Assembly (NCBI RefSeq): GCF_034424645.1
Contig: NZ_CP139969.1
Span: 806,001-870,000, forward strand
Length of the DNA: 64,000 bases
Source of the DNA: Bordetella avium
GTDB lineage: Bacteria; Pseudomonadota; Gammaproteobacteria; Burkholderiales; Burkholderiaceae_B
Direction: 5' to 3'
The number at the start of each line of letters is the position of its first letter. The first letter of the stretch is position 1. The position numbers were made by a program, and so were the translations under genes. This document shows, piece after piece, positions 20,578 to 32,376 of this stretch. A model generated the notes under the pieces. That model ran no database searches. It saw only the letters and a list, made by a program, of their open reading frames with translations, and had not been told where the DNA came from.

Positions 20578-22643
20578 TGCCGTTCTCAGGTGCGACGCCG
20601 CAGCAGTTCAAGCGAAGGCTGCGCTGGATCTATCTCAGTTACACGGCGGGCTTCCTGCTCCTGGTGCTTTTGCTGGCGTTGGCCGAAGTGCTGGGTATGC
20701 CGCGCGCCTGGATCGGTTATGTGTTCCTGCTGTTTACGGTCAGTCTGTATGCCGGTATAGGCATCGTTTGCCGTACTTCTGATCAGGTCGAGTATTACGT
20801 CGCCGGACGGCGCGTGCCTGCCATCTATAACGGCATGGCGACGGCGGCCGACTGGATGTCGGTCGCCTCCTTTATCGGCGTTGCTGGTACGCTTTATCTC
20901 ACTGGCTATGGCGGTCTGGCCTACATCATGGGCTGGACCGGCGGCTTTGTATTGCTTGCCTTGCTGCTTGCGCCCTATCTGCGCAAGTTCGGTCAATACA
21001 CCATCCCCGATTTTCTAGGCGCGCGCTATGGCGGCAACCTGGCGCGCATGACCGGCGTGGTATGCGCGGTGTTGTGTTCGTTCACCTATCTGGTGGCGCA
21101 GATTTACGGCGTGGGCATCATCACCACCCGCATGACCGGCATTTCGTTCGAGTTGGGTATTTTCGTGGCCCTAGGGGGCATGCTGGTCTGTTCTTTTCTG
21201 GGGGGGATGCGTGCGGTCACCTGGACGCAGGTAGGGCAGTACATCATTCTGGTGATCGCCTATCTCGTGCCGGTAGTCTGGCTCTCGGTCAAGCACACGG
21301 ATGCGCCCTTGCCGCAGTTTTCCGCCGCCACGCTTTTGCAGGAAATCACAGAAAAAGAAAAAGCGCTGCGCATCGATGCTGATGAAATCGGGGTGCGCCA
21401 GCTTTGGGCCGACCGTGCCCGTGAAATGGAAGGCCGTTTGCAGGGACTGCCACAGTCCTGGTTGAGTGAGAAGGAAAACCTACGCACCCGTCTGAGCCAG
21501 ATGGACGTCAGCGACGCGCCCATGGTCGAGATTCGCTCTCTGGAACGGGAGCTGGCCGCCTATCCGGCCAGCGTGGAGGAGGCCCGCACCCTCTGGTCGC
21601 AGGCGCGAGACATCTTCGAGGCGCGGGCTGCGCCGCCCATACCCCATGCCGAACCCTATCCCTCGGAAGACTCCAGTGCCCGCGAGAACATGCGGATCAA
21701 CTTTCTGGCGCTGGTGTTATGTCTGATGTTGGGCACGGCGGGCATGCCGCATATTCTGATGCGTTCTTACACCACCCCTTCCGTATCCGAGGCGCGGCGC
21801 TCCGTGGGCTGGTCGCTGTTATTCATTCTGCTGCTCTACTTCATGGCACCGTCGCTGGCCTTGCTGGTCAAATATGAAATCTATACCCAGGTCGTGGGGT
21901 CGAGTTTTCTTAGCCTGCCGAACTGGGTTCATGCCTGGAGCGCGGTGGATGCCAACCTGTTGCAGGTGTTTGACGTCAATCGCGACGGCATTGTCCAGGC
22001 TGCCGAGATCAGCATGGGGGCGGATGTCGTCGTGCTGGCCATGCCGGAGATCGGCGGTCTGCCTTATGTGATTTCGGGCCTGGTGGCCGCAGGCGGGCTG
22101 GCCGCGGCGCTTTCCACGGCCGATGGCCTGCTGCTGACGCTGTCGAACTCGGCCTCGCATGACATGTGGTTCCGGGTAGTGTCGCCGCGCATGTCAGCGG
22201 CACGCCGCGTCATGGTGTCCAAAATACTTCTGCTGCTGGTGGCCTTCGCGGCGGCCTGGGTCGCCGCCCGTAAGCCAGCCGATATTCTGTTCATGGTGTC
22301 GGCGGCATTTTCCTTCGCCGCATCCTCTTTCTTCCCGGCGCTGGTCATGGGTGTGTTCTGGCGGCGTGCCAATAAATGGGGCGCCACCCTGGGCATGGTG
22401 GTGGGCGTGTTGACTACCTTTGCCTATATGGCCCATACCCACCCCTGGTTGCGGGAATGGGTATTTGGCGTGGCCCGCGCCGAGCCGGTGCAACTATGGT
22501 GGGGGATTCAGCCTATCGCGGCAGGCGTGTTCGGCGCCCCTGCCGCTTTCCTGACGATTATCGTCGTGTCATGGCTGACGCCGCGACCGGATGGCAACAC
22601 CCTGGCGTTGGTCGAGTATCTGCGCGAACCTGAGCACCGCTAA
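20577..22643 (+). CDS. Sodium/solute symporter, VC_2705-like (SSS family)
   Basis: A 688-residue inner-membrane transporter with about 13 helices. SSS signatures include VAGRRVPAIYNGMATAADWMS near residue 80 and GLVAAGGLAAALSTADGLLLT near 500. It resembles acetate/pyruvate-type permeases, but the substrate is not evident. There is a long soluble insertion (about residues 248-372, rich in charged helices such as ITEKEKALRIDADE) and a perfect EF-hand-like loop, DVNRDGIVQAAE, at 466-477. The start overlaps the DUF4212 stop. The extra domains suggest ligand or calcium control, which is inference. Confidence 0.87.
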   Translation: MPFSGATPQQFKRRLRWIYLSYTAGFLLLVLLLALAEVLGMPRAWIGYVFLLFTVSLYAGIGIVCRTSDQVEYYVAGRRVPAIYNGMATAADWMSVASFIGVAGTLYLTGYGGLAYIMGWTGGFVLLALLLAPYLRKFGQYTIPDFLGARYGGNLARMTGVVCAVLCSFTYLVAQIYGVGIITTRMTGISFELGIFVALGGMLVCSFLGGMRAVTWTQVGQYIILVIAYLVPVVWLSVKHTDAPLPQFSAATLLQEITEKEKALRIDADEIGVRQLWADRAREMEGRLQGLPQSWLSEKENLRTRLSQMDVSDAPMVEIRSLERELAAYPASVEEARTLWSQARDIFEARAAPPIPHAEPYPSEDSSARENMRINFLALVLCLMLGTAGMPHILMRSYTTPSVSEARRSVGWSLLFILLLYFMAPSLALLVKYEIYTQVVGSSFLSLPNWVHAWSAVDANLLQVFDVNRDGIVQAAEISMGADVVVLAMPEIGGLPYVISGLVAAGGLAAALSTADGLLLTLSNSASHDMWFRVVSPRMSAARRVMVSKILLLLVAFAAAWVAARKPADILFMVSAAFSFAASSFFPALVMGVFWRRANKWGATLGMVVGVLTTFAYMAHTHPWLREWVFGVARAEPVQLWWGIQPIAAGVFGAPAAFLTIIVVSWLTPRPDGNTLALVEYLREPEHR

Positions 22644-22647
22644 GGCG

Positions 22648-22973
22648 TCAGTGAGCCACCGATTTCGAAAAAACGTTCATCACGATGACCCCTGCGACGA
22701 TCAGCGCGATGCCGACCATGGCCGCAAGATCCAGCGTCTGCTGAAAAAAGAAGACCCCGATCAGGGAAATGGCCACGATCCCCACGCCTGACCAGACGGC
22801 ATAGGCGATGCCGACCGGCAATTCGCGTAGCGTGAGCGACAGGCAGTAGAAGGAAACCATATAGCCTGCCACGGTGATGATCGAGGGCAGCAGACGGGAA
22901 AACCCGTCGCTGGCCTTGAGCGCGCTGGTGGCGATGATTTCAAAGCCGATGGCGAGCGCCAGATATAACCACT

Positions 22974-22977
<4 letters not shown>
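22648..22977 (-). CDS. Small multidrug resistance (SMR) family efflux protein
   Basis: A 109-residue four-helix inner-membrane protein. The conserved glutamate lies in the first helix (MKWLYLALAIGFEIIATSALK), and the family motif YAVWSGVGIVAIS follows. It is a proton antiporter for quaternary ammonium or related cations; close family members export guanidinium instead, and the sequence does not settle which. Its start overlaps the stop of the upstream Smr-domain gene by four bases (ATGA). Confidence 0.92.
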
Positions 22978-24616
<1,639 letters not shown>

Positions 24617-24623
24617 GAGGCGC

Positions 24624-26981
24624 ATGCCCCGCAATGTCTCCCCGCGCGCATCGCGCAACACCCGTAACGGGCCGTCTCCCCTGCAATCGCGGATTTCCGC
24701 CCTGCTGCGTGAGGCCCGCTGGATTCTCTTTGCCGCTTTGGCCGCCTGGCTGACGCTGGTACTGATTACCTGGAGTCCTGCTGATCCGGGATGGTCACAT
24801 TCTGTTTCCAGCGACAGCCTGCATAACAAGGGCGGTGCCCTGGGCGCCTATCTGGCCGACATCCTCCTCTATCTGTTTGGTTTCTCTGCCTGGTGGTGGG
24901 TCGTGCTGCTGCTGCATCGGGTGCGGGCGGGCTATCACCGCCTGGCTTCGAATCTGCGCGCCGCCAATGACAAGCCAGCCGATCTGCTGCCCAGAGTCCG
25001 TTGGGAGCAGGGCATCGGCTTTGCCCTGTTGCTGATAGGGTCGCTTGGCCTGGAGGCCTTGCGTCTGCAATCCTGGGGTATGCATCTGCCTGGCGGCACT
25101 GACGGCGCCAGCGGCGCCGGGGGTGTCATCGGACAGATGCTGGCAGCTCAACTCAAACTGGCGGTGGGGTTTACGGGCAGTACGCTGATTCTGCTCGCGA
25201 TGATTGCGATTGGTCTGTCGCTCTTCTTCTCTTTTTCCTGGCTACAGATCGCCGAGCGCGTGGGCGGCTGGATAGAGAGCCTGCTGCGCAAACTGCGAGA
25301 TTCTTACACCGCGCGTGAAGACCGCCGTGTAGGGGAGGTGGCCAAGACCGAGCGAACCGAGCAGGTTGCCGCCAAGCAGGAAAAACTGGTTCATGAGCAA
25401 CCCGTGCGCATCGAGCCCGCTATTACCGTAGTGCCGCGCTCAGACCGCGTCGAAAAAGAAAAGCAGCAAGCGCTATTCCTGCCGCCGGCCAGCGAGGGGG
25501 ATCTGCCCGCCATCAGCCTGCTGGATATGCCACCGCCCAACCAAGAAACCGTATCCGCCGAAACTATAGAGTTCACCTCTCGTCTCATTGAGAAAAAACT
25601 GGCGGATTTCGGTGTGTCGGTCACGGTGGTGGCGGCTCAGGCCGGGCCGGTGATCACCCGTTACGAAATCGAACCCGCAACCGGCGTGAAAGGCAGCCAG
25701 ATCGTCAACCTGGCGAAAGATCTGGCGCGTGCGTTGAGTCTGGTCAGCATTCGCGTGGTCGAAACCATCCCCGGCAAAAACCTGATGGGGCTGGAATTGC
25801 CGAACCCGCGCCGCCAGATGGTCAAGCTTTCCGAGATTCTCGGCTCGCAGACCTATCATGCCAGCAGTTCGGTGCTGACGATGGCATTGGGCAAAGACAT
25901 CGCCGGTAATCCCGTGGTGGCCGATCTGGCCAAGATGCCGCACCTGCTGGTGGCAGGTACGACAGGCTCGGGCAAATCGGTGGGGATCAATGCCATGATT
26001 CTCTCGCTGCTGTATAAGGCCGATGCCTCGCAGACCCGCGTCATCCTGATTGACCCCAAGATGCTCGAAATGAGCGTGTATGAAGGCATTCCCCACCTGC
26101 TGTCGCCCGTCGTGACCGATATGCGGCAGGCTGCCAATGCGTTGAACTGGTGCGTGGGCGAAATGGAAAAGCGCTATCGCCTCATGAGCAAGATGGGGGT
26201 GCGCAATCTGGCTGGCTATAACAGCAAGATCCGCGACGCCATCAAGCGAGAAGAGCCGATACCGAATCCCTTCTCGCTAACCCCCGACGCACCCGAGCCG
26301 CTCGCTCCTTTGCCCCATATCGTGGTGGTCATCGACGAGCTGGCGGACCTGATGATGGTGGTCGGCAAGAAGATCGAAGAACTCATCGCGCGCCTGGCCC
26401 AGAAAGCCCGCGCCGCCGGCATTCATCTGGTGCTGGCCACGCAGCGCCCCAGCGTGGACGTGATCACCGGGCTGATCAAGGCCAATATCCCGACCCGTAT
26501 CGCCTTCCAGGTTTCTTCCAAAATTGATTCGCGCACCATTCTTGACCAGATGGGCGCCGAAACCCTGCTGGGTCAGGGCGATATGCTCTACATGCCGCCG
26601 GGCACCGGTTTGCCGGTGCGTGTGCACGGCGCTTTTGTGCACGACGATGAAGTGCATCGCGTGGTGGAGTACCTGCGCAGCCAGGGCGAACCCAATTATG
26701 TCGAAGGCCTGCTGGAAGGTGGTGCCGAAGGCGAGACCGGCGAGGGCGTCAGCAGCGTGACCGGCATGGCGGATAACGAATCCGACCCCATGTACGATCA
26801 GGCTTGCGAAGTGGTGCTCAAACACCGCCGGGCCTCGATTTCCCTGGTGCAACGCCATTTGCGGATTGGTTACAACCGGGCGGCGCGCTTACTTGAACAG
26901 ATGGAGCAATCGGGTATGGTGTCTGCCATGCAATCCAATGGCAACCGGGAAATCCTGGTGCCTGCCCGAGAGGAGGCTTGA
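24624..26981 (+). CDS. ftsK: DNA translocase FtsK
   Basis: A 785-residue septal DNA pump that clears chromosomes from the closing septum and activates XerCD. Four membrane helices fill the first 200 residues, followed by a variable charged linker ([18 protein letters not shown]). The RecA-like motor has Walker A at about 446-455 (AGTTGSGKS) and Walker B ([12 protein letters not shown]). The C-terminal gamma domain that reads KOPS sites ([28 protein letters not shown]) is present. I start at 24624 because an ATG at 24615 lies inside the TATAAT element. The stop overlaps the lolA start. Confidence 0.96.
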   Translation: MPRNVSPRASRNTRNGPSPLQSRISALLREARWILFAALAAWLTLVLITWSPADPGWSHSVSSDSLHNKGGALGAYLADILLYLFGFSAWWWVVLLLHRVRAGYHRLASNLRAANDKPADLLPRVRWEQGIGFALLLIGSLGLEALRLQSWGMHLPGGTDGASGAGGVIGQMLAAQLKLAVGFTGSTLILLAMIAIGLSLFFSFSWLQIAERVGGWIESLLRKLRDSYTAREDRRVGEVAKTERTEQVAAKQEKLVHEQPVRIEPAITVVPRSDRVEKEKQQALFLPPASEGDLPAISLLDMPPPNQETVSAETIEFTSRLIEKKLADFGVSVTVVAAQAGPVITRYEIEPATGVKGSQIVNLAKDLARALSLVSIRVVETIPGKNLMGLELPNPRRQMVKLSEILGSQTYHASSSVLTMALGKDIAGNPVVADLAKMPHLLVAGTTGSGKSVGINAMILSLLYKADASQTRVILIDPKMLEMSVYEGIPHLLSPVVTDMRQAANALNWCVGEMEKRYRLMSKMGVRNLAGYNSKIRDAIKREEPIPNPFSLTPDAPEPLAPLPHIVVVIDELADLMMVVGKKIEELIARLAQKARAAGIHLVLATQRPSVDVITGLIKANIPTRIAFQVSSKIDSRTILDQMGAETLLGQGDMLYMPPGTGLPVRVHGAFVHDDEVHRVVEYLRSQGEPNYVEGLLEGGAEGETGEGVSSVTGMADNESDPMYDQACEVVLKHRRASISLVQRHLRIGYNRAARLLEQMEQSGMVSAMQSNGNREILVPAREEA

Positions 26982-27610
26982 TGACTCGTTATGTGATTTC
27001 CCGCCTGAGCGCCATTGCGCTGCTGGCTTTGGCCCCTGCGCTGGCGCTGGCCGATGGCGCTCAGGATCAGCTTAAGGCTTTTGTCGCCAAGGTGCAGAGC
27101 GCAACAGGCGATTTCACCCAGTCCACGGTCGGTCCGCAGGGCCGCACCCAACCCGCGCAAAGCGGTTCTTTCGCCTTCCAGCGGCCGGGCAAATTTAAGT
27201 GGGCGGTGGCGCGGCCTTACGAGCAATTGGTCATTTCCGATGGTAAGCAGGTCTATCAATATGACCCGGACCTTGCCCAGGTTACCGAGCGCAAGGTGGA
27301 TCAGGCCATTGGCACCTCACCCGCCGCCATCCTCTTCGGTTCGGGCGATCTTGATAAGGCTTTCCATGTCAGCCCGCTGCCCGACCGGGACGGCCTGCAA
27401 TGGTTGCGGGCCAAGCCGCGTAACGCCGACGCGGGTTTTTCTCAGGTCGATATCGCCATGAATGGCGATCTGCCCGCCCGCGTCGAGTTGCTCGACGCCT
27501 TTGGGCAAACCACGCGGGTCGACCTCAGCAACATTCAGGCCAACCCCAAGCTGCCTGCCGCCGAGTTTCATTTCACCGCGCCGTCAGGGGTGGATGTCGT
27601 GAAAATGTAA
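26981..27610 (+). CDS. lolA: Outer-membrane lipoprotein carrier protein LolA
   Basis: A 209-residue periplasmic chaperone that carries lipoproteins from LolCDE to LolB. The signal peptide ends ALALA-DG near residue 25. The mature part has the LolA pattern [44 protein letters not shown] and closes with the [12 protein letters not shown] segment. The ATG at 26981 overlaps the ftsK stop by one base and has AGGAGG at 26971-26976. A terminator follows 22 bases later. Confidence 0.96.
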   Translation: MTRYVISRLSAIALLALAPALALADGAQDQLKAFVAKVQSATGDFTQSTVGPQGRTQPAQSGSFAFQRPGKFKWAVARPYEQLVISDGKQVYQYDPDLAQVTERKVDQAIGTSPAAILFGSGDLDKAFHVSPLPDRDGLQWLRAKPRNADAGFSQVDIAMNGDLPARVELLDAFGQTTRVDLSNIQANPKLPAAEFHFTAPSGVDVVKM

Positions 27611-27631
27611 GCGCCTGCGCTAGCATCCAAC

Positions 27632-27659
27632 AGCCTGCGATAACACGCAGGCTTTTTTC
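27632..27659 (+). terminator. Rho-independent terminator after lolA
   Basis: The stem AGCCTGCG / CGCAGGCT with a 6-base loop is followed by TTTTTT. Confidence 0.85.
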
Positions 27660-27736
27660 TGGCCGGAGAACGGGCGTAGACGGGGCCTAGAAGGGGCCTT
27701 CCTGCGCAGCAGGGTCCAGAAAGTGCTCACCGACGG

Positions 27737-27886
27737 CGCTAGCCTGGGCCAGAGCCGTTTCCATTCCTGCCTGCCGGCGCGGTCTGCCGAACGGGTAAAG
27801 CGCGAGATCGTGGCGATGCTCGGGCCAGGCTGGCTTGCGATCTGATCGGCGCCCGCAGCCATGTCGTTCAGTAGGGCGTCGGCCAC
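27737..27886 (-). pseudogene. Remnant of an RpiR/MurR-type transcriptional regulator
   Basis: A minus-strand frame just after the aminotransferase-like deaminase gene reads VADALLNDM...PSIATISRFTRSADRAG...WKRL, which fits the helix-turn-helix of RpiR regulators (A-[TV]-[IV]-SRF-x-R). Only the DNA-binding segment survives. There is no complete N-terminus and no SIS sugar-binding domain, and the frame degenerates into arginine-rich noise towards 27650. It is probably the broken 5' part of a regulator once paired with the PLP enzyme at 27890-29149. Confidence 0.55.
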
Positions 27887-27889
27887 CGG

Positions 27890-29149
27890 TCAGAAATAGG
27901 TGGGCGCGACCCCTGTCACGTTGAAGCTGTCATCCAGCAGCAGAATCTGGCGCCACTTGTCAAAGGTCAGGCAGGGATGAGAAATGCCGAAAGCGATCAT
28001 GTCGCCCACGGCAATATCGTCCTGCGTCCCGACGGACATGAAAGCGTGCTGATCCATCATGGCGGTGAGCTTCCAGTGCCCGGGCGTATCTTGTGGCGCG
28101 CTGGCGCCGGGCCGGAAATGGCGGTCCGGCGCGGGCAGCCCGGCGTCGAAGGCCGCGTCCCGCTTGCCCAGGCCAATAATGGCCAGGCCCGGTTCGGGTA
28201 AAGATTGCACATAGGCCCACACTTGTAGCGCCGCTTGCAGGCCGGGCTCCAGCCTCCGGGCTATCGGGTCATGCGTGGCAATGCGCTCGGCGGCGCTGCG
28301 GTAGATGCCTATGTCATGGCTCAGATAGCAGCCCGGACGCAGCACGATATCCAACGCCTGGCCGATATCCAGTTCCGAGAATTCCTGGGCCACCACATCG
28401 AACCAGGCCGAGCCCGCGCCGGTAATGATGGCCGGGCCGTCATCGCGTAGACGGCCTGCGGCGGCCAGCCCGCGCAAGGTGTCGGCGGCGCGGCGTGCAA
28501 AGGCGCGAATGGCAGGCTCTTCCTGAAGCACACCCTCATAAATTTCCACGCCGGCCAGGGCGAGCGAGGCGGGCCAGCGCTCGATTTCGGCCAGCACTTC
28601 CTGGGCCCGCGCATCGTCGCGCACCCCTGTCCGGCCGCCCGCCACGCCCAGTTCCAGCAGCACCGGCAGGCGTAAACGCCTTTCCTGAAAATAGGCGCCC
28701 AACTGGGCGGCATTGGCAGCAGAATCCACTAGGCAACAGAAGGTGAATCCGGGGTCGCGCAGCAACTGCGCGATGATGGCCATATTGGCGCGGCCGACGA
28801 GCTGATTCGCCATGATCACGCGGCGTACGCCGTGATGATAGGCGGCAAGCGTTTGTGGCGCCGTCGCCAGGGTGATGCCCCAGGCGCCGGCCTCGATCTG
28901 GCGGGCGAAGAGCGCCGGGCTCATCGTCGTCTTGCCATGCGGCGCCAGCTTGACCTGATAGGCCTCCATGAACTGCTGCATCCAGCGCAGATTGTGGCGC
29001 ACACGGCTTTCATAGAGCACGGCCACAGGCAAGCTGACCTCTTCCCTCAGCAAATTCCAGCCCAGGCCCGCGGCCTGGGCGGTGATGGCGCCCTCAGGAA
29101 AAAGGCCTAATCCCTTGCCATCAGGGTCTAGCGGTGTGGCAGTCGGCAT
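27890..29149 (-). CDS. D-serine dehydratase-like / D-threonine aldolase-like PLP enzyme
   Basis: A 419-residue fold-type III PLP enzyme of the group containing eukaryotic-type D-serine dehydratase and D-threonine aldolase, often annotated amino acid deaminase. The PLP lysine is Lys73 in APHGKTT. A metal site near the C-terminus is suggested by DQHAFM and HPC in ISHPCLTFDKW, matching the His-x-Cys zinc motif of D-serine dehydratase. It probably eliminates or cleaves a D-beta-hydroxy amino acid. An RpiR regulator remnant lies directly downstream. Confidence 0.85.
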   Translation of the reverse strand: MPTATPLDPDGKGLGLFPEGAITAQAAGLGWNLLREEVSLPVAVLYESRVRHNLRWMQQFMEAYQVKLAPHGKTTMSPALFARQIEAGAWGITLATAPQTLAAYHHGVRRVIMANQLVGRANMAIIAQLLRDPGFTFCCLVDSAANAAQLGAYFQERRLRLPVLLELGVAGGRTGVRDDARAQEVLAEIERWPASLALAGVEIYEGVLQEEPAIRAFARRAADTLRGLAAAGRLRDDGPAIITGAGSAWFDVVAQEFSELDIGQALDIVLRPGCYLSHDIGIYRSAAERIATHDPIARRLEPGLQAALQVWAYVQSLPEPGLAIIGLGKRDAAFDAGLPAPDRHFRPGASAPQDTPGHWKLTAMMDQHAFMSVGTQDDIAVGDMIAFGISHPCLTFDKWRQILLLDDSFNVTGVAPTYF

Positions 29150-29288
29150 GGCAGCTTATCCATATAAATTTACAGATAAGCAAATTGTATAAAACAAATT
29201 TGAAGCTAATTTTCTTGAAATACGCGATGCCGTCCACCCGTTGGCGGCATGGTGTAATAAAGCTGCCGTCCTCTTGTTTTCTGGTGCT

Positions 29289-30620
29289 ATGAGTAACGAT
29301 CTGTTTTCCGCCGATCCGGCGCATCGGCCCTATGTGCCTTTGGCCGAGCGCCTGCGGCCCCGCACGCTGGCCGATGTGGTGGGGCAATCGCACCTATTGG
29401 GGCCAGACAAGCCTCTGCGTGTGGCCTTCGACTCCGGCCGACCGCACTCCATGATTTTCTGGGGACCGCCCGGCGTCGGTAAAACCACGCTGGCGCGGCT
29501 TATGGCGGACGGTTTCGATGCCCATTTCATCGCCATCTCCGCCGTCTTGGGCGGCGTCAAAGACATCCGCGACGCTGTCACGGCGGCCCAGGTAGCGCAA
29601 GGGCAGGGCCGGCGCACCATCTTGTTCGTCGATGAGGTCCATCGTTTCAACAAAGCCCAACAGGATGCTTTCCTGCCCTATGTGGAAAGCGGCCTGTTCA
29701 CCTTCATTGGCGCCACCACTGAAAACCCCTCTTTCGAGGTCAATTCGGCCTTGCTTTCGCGAGCGCGGGTCTATGTGCTGCAATCCCTCAGCCCTGAAGA
29801 GCTGATGTTGCTGGCGGACCGTGCTGTAGCCGCTTTCAACGAAGGCCGGCCTCCTATCCGTTTTGAGGCGTCCGCGCGCGAGCAACTGGCGGCCTGGGCC
29901 GACGGAGACGCCCGCCGCCTGATCAGCGCCGTGGAAGTCGTGGCCGAATCGGCAGAAGCGGCAGGCCGAGACGAGGTCAACGCCGAATGGCTGGAAATCT
30001 CGCTATCGCAAAACCTCAGGCGTTTCGACAAGGGCGGTGATGCGTTCTATGACCAGATCAGCGCTTTGCACAAGGCCGTGCGCGGCTCTGACCCGGATGC
30101 GTCGCTGTACTGGTTCGCCCGCATGCTGGATGGCGGCGCCGATCCCAAGTATCTGGCGCGCCGCATCGTGCGCATGGCTATCGAAGACATCGGCCTGGCG
30201 GACCCGCGAGCGACGGATCTCGCGTTGCGCGGCGCCGATGTCTACGAGCGTCTGGGTTCGCCGGAGGGGGAGCTGGCGCTGGCGCAGGCCGTGGTTTATC
30301 TGGCTTGCGCCGCCAAGTCCAATGCGGTCTACAACGCCTACAACACGGCGCGTAAATTCGCCGCCGAGCACGGCAGCGCGCCCGTACCCCTGCATTTGCG
30401 CAATGCCCCGACCAAACTCATGAAGCAACTGGGTCATGGGCATGCCTACCGTTATGCGCATGACGAACCGCATGGCTATGCGGCAGGTGAAAGCTACTTC
30501 CCCGACGGGATGAGGCCCACTTTTTACCGGCCTACCGATCGCGGGCTGGAGGCCAAAATTCAGCAAAAACTGGCCTTTCTGCGTGAGCTGGACGCCCAGG
30601 CCAAAGGCAAGCCGCGTTGA
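29289..30620 (+). CDS. rarA: Replication-associated recombination protein RarA (MgsA)
   Basis: A 443-residue AAA+ ATPase related to clamp-loader subunits that acts at stalled replication forks. Walker A is GPPGVGKTT and Walker [27 protein letters not shown] is the sensor region, followed by the helical MgsA C-terminal domain. The start at 29289 gives MSNDLFSAD. The 138 bases upstream are AT-rich and include CATATAAATT-type promoter-like sequence. In related genomes I expect serS next; here accessory DNA intervenes. Confidence 0.95.
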   Translation: MSNDLFSADPAHRPYVPLAERLRPRTLADVVGQSHLLGPDKPLRVAFDSGRPHSMIFWGPPGVGKTTLARLMADGFDAHFIAISAVLGGVKDIRDAVTAAQVAQGQGRRTILFVDEVHRFNKAQQDAFLPYVESGLFTFIGATTENPSFEVNSALLSRARVYVLQSLSPEELMLLADRAVAAFNEGRPPIRFEASAREQLAAWADGDARRLISAVEVVAESAEAAGRDEVNAEWLEISLSQNLRRFDKGGDAFYDQISALHKAVRGSDPDASLYWFARMLDGGADPKYLARRIVRMAIEDIGLADPRATDLALRGADVYERLGSPEGELALAQAVVYLACAAKSNAVYNAYNTARKFAAEHGSAPVPLHLRNAPTKLMKQLGHGHAYRYAHDEPHGYAAGESYFPDGMRPTFYRPTDRGLEAKIQQKLAFLRELDAQAKGKPR

Positions 30621-30761
30621 GTCGGGTGGCTGCTCTCAGTTCGAGCCTGAGTCGTTGAAAGACAGGATCGCGTTTGCCCCTGAAGGGCATGGCCGGGGAC
30701 GGCTGCCAGATGACCACGGCGGTCGGCTTGGCTGATGGCTTCCTCGGCCGCCCGCCGGCGC

Positions 30762-32109
30762 TCAATGCCTCACCTCTACGATGACTTTTTCTTTAGCCAG
30801 CTCGTTCAGATAATCGTCTACAAGGCGTTTGTTTTTTTGATCCAGATTGGCGTCCCACTCGTCGAGCGCCAGCACTTTTATGCCATCCATTTTCCCGATT
30901 TCCGCCAGCACACGCATCATGCGTTGTCCGGTGGACAGGCTATCTTGAACATTGCGCCAAACCATTTTTTCTGACGAAGGCGGCAGGTAAAAGACATTGT
31001 CTGGGTCTGATGCCTTGAGGTGCAGCAGAAAAGTCGTTTTACCTGCACCGTTTTCGCCGCGCGCGGTAAACCGGCCTTGCTTCAGGGTTCGAATCTCTTC
31101 GGCTGCAAACCACGGATCTGACACTGCTTGCCTATTGATCTGGATGTGTTTGATGCGGGCCGTGTTGCTCGATGGCGCTGAGACAGCCGAGTCAAGCAAG
31201 AGCTTGAACGCCGCATCTGCAGAGCCGAACTCCAGTATCTGGTAGAGCAGAGCAGCAAGGGAGTTCAGGATGTGGAAGATACGAGTCAGGTTGACCAGGG
31301 TGGCGGCGACCAACGCAGGTTCTATCGCTGGTGCAGTCACCATGCGGTAGATAAGATAGGCGCTTGGGATGAGCGTCACAATACCCAGCAGGCAGTTGCT
31401 GATTTGCTTGACCCACTCCAGCGCCGTTTGCGAGCGGTAGTACTGCGCACCGATTGCCGCAGTCTGTGCTTTCCAGTTGCCCAGGTTGTAGCGATTGACG
31501 ACGTTGTCCCAAAGGCCGCCCAGCGCATGTCCGTAGTCGGCCAGGTTGACTTGCGATTTGCGCGACAGCCGGGCCACAAGCGGGCCAAAGGCGGCAATGA
31601 CGCCCGCACATGCCGCTACGCTGATGAGATAGCCTTGCCAGATACCGGATGGCAGCAGGTAGATGATTACGGCCAGACTCAGCACACTGTTCAAACTGAA
31701 GCTTGCAAAGCCGTGCAGATGGGCAATGTAGTTGTAGCTCGCGGAAAAGGCATTGCGCGATACCAATGAATCGATTGTGTTTGAGAGCCGAGTCCCGATA
31801 CAGCGCTGTTTTTCCTTCATAGCTGCGCTCGTAAAGATCGATCAGCCGTGCATGAACGGCATTGGCCCAGATGCGCATGGCGACATTGCTCAGACAGCCT
31901 GGAATAAAGGGCAAAACCATCGAGGCAAAGTAAAGCAGCGGGGAAAACTGGAAAGGTTCACTAGCCTGTAGCTGTGTGATCGCATCCGTAAGAAAGTAAG
32001 CGGATGAAGCCACCAGACTTTGATGCATGACAATCAAGGCCAGGGTCAGCAGTGCGCAGCCATGCAGGAAAGCAATTCTTAAACGCGAAGCTTGGATGGG
32101 ATACTGCAT
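30762..32109 (-). pseudogene. Frameshifted ABC exporter (cyclic-peptide exporter type)
   Basis: Two overlapping frames together encode one half-size ABC exporter. The first (from ATG 32109) supplies two membrane helices and stays meaningful to about residue 112. The second takes over near 31775-31790 with four more helices and an ATPase domain. The composite is about 448 residues, short for the family. The ATPase has Walker A GENGAGKTT, signature LSTGQ and Walker B VLALDEWDANLD; it ends exactly at the H-loop histidine (VEVRH). The DEW after Walker B recalls SyrD/PvdE/YojI-type peptide exporters. The base composition is poorer in GC than its neighbours, suggesting transfer. Frameshift or sequencing error cannot be told apart here. 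Confidence 0.75.
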
Positions 32110-32235
32110 CGGGAGTCAGTGCTCCAGGCAGGAGATGTCGATTGATGTCCGTAACCGCATCGTGCTGACTCCAGGTAGCGATATTGAAAAACGCTCAATC
32201 AGGCCGCTTCCTCTGAAGGCGACCTGAACCCAGCC

Positions 32236-32376
32236 TTACTTGTAAGAGATCATTCGAAGCGGAATATCTGAGTTGATTGAAGTCGTGATTTTGGTGGCCA
32301 GCCGAAGAGGCGCATCCCCTTTATCGGCATTGTTTACGCGCATCAGGCAATTTAAAAAGGGTTGTTGACTTGTCAT
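32236..32376 (-). CDS. Candidate 46-residue peptide upstream of the ABC exporter
   Basis: A 47-codon ORF from an ATG at 32376, with TTGGAGA ideally placed 5 bases before it. It begins MTSQQPFLNCLMRVNN and ends SDIPLRMISYK. It lies 126 bases upstream of the ABC exporter on the same strand and shares its lower GC content. No membrane helix, signal peptide or double-glycine site is visible. The position suggests a precursor peptide exported by the neighbour. The opening QQPFLNCLM faintly recalls the PFFxRFLE leader of microviridin-like precursors, but no ATP-grasp ligase is present, so that is only a guess. It could also be chance. Confidence 0.4.
   Translation of the reverse strand: MTSQQPFLNCLMRVNNADKGDAPLRLATKITTSINSDIPLRMISYK

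Noticed and set aside
32236..32376. Calling the 46-residue peptide a microviridin-type (graspetide) precursor
   Set aside because: The leader similarity is only a few residues, the core lacks the TxKxPSD motif, and no ATP-grasp ligase is present.
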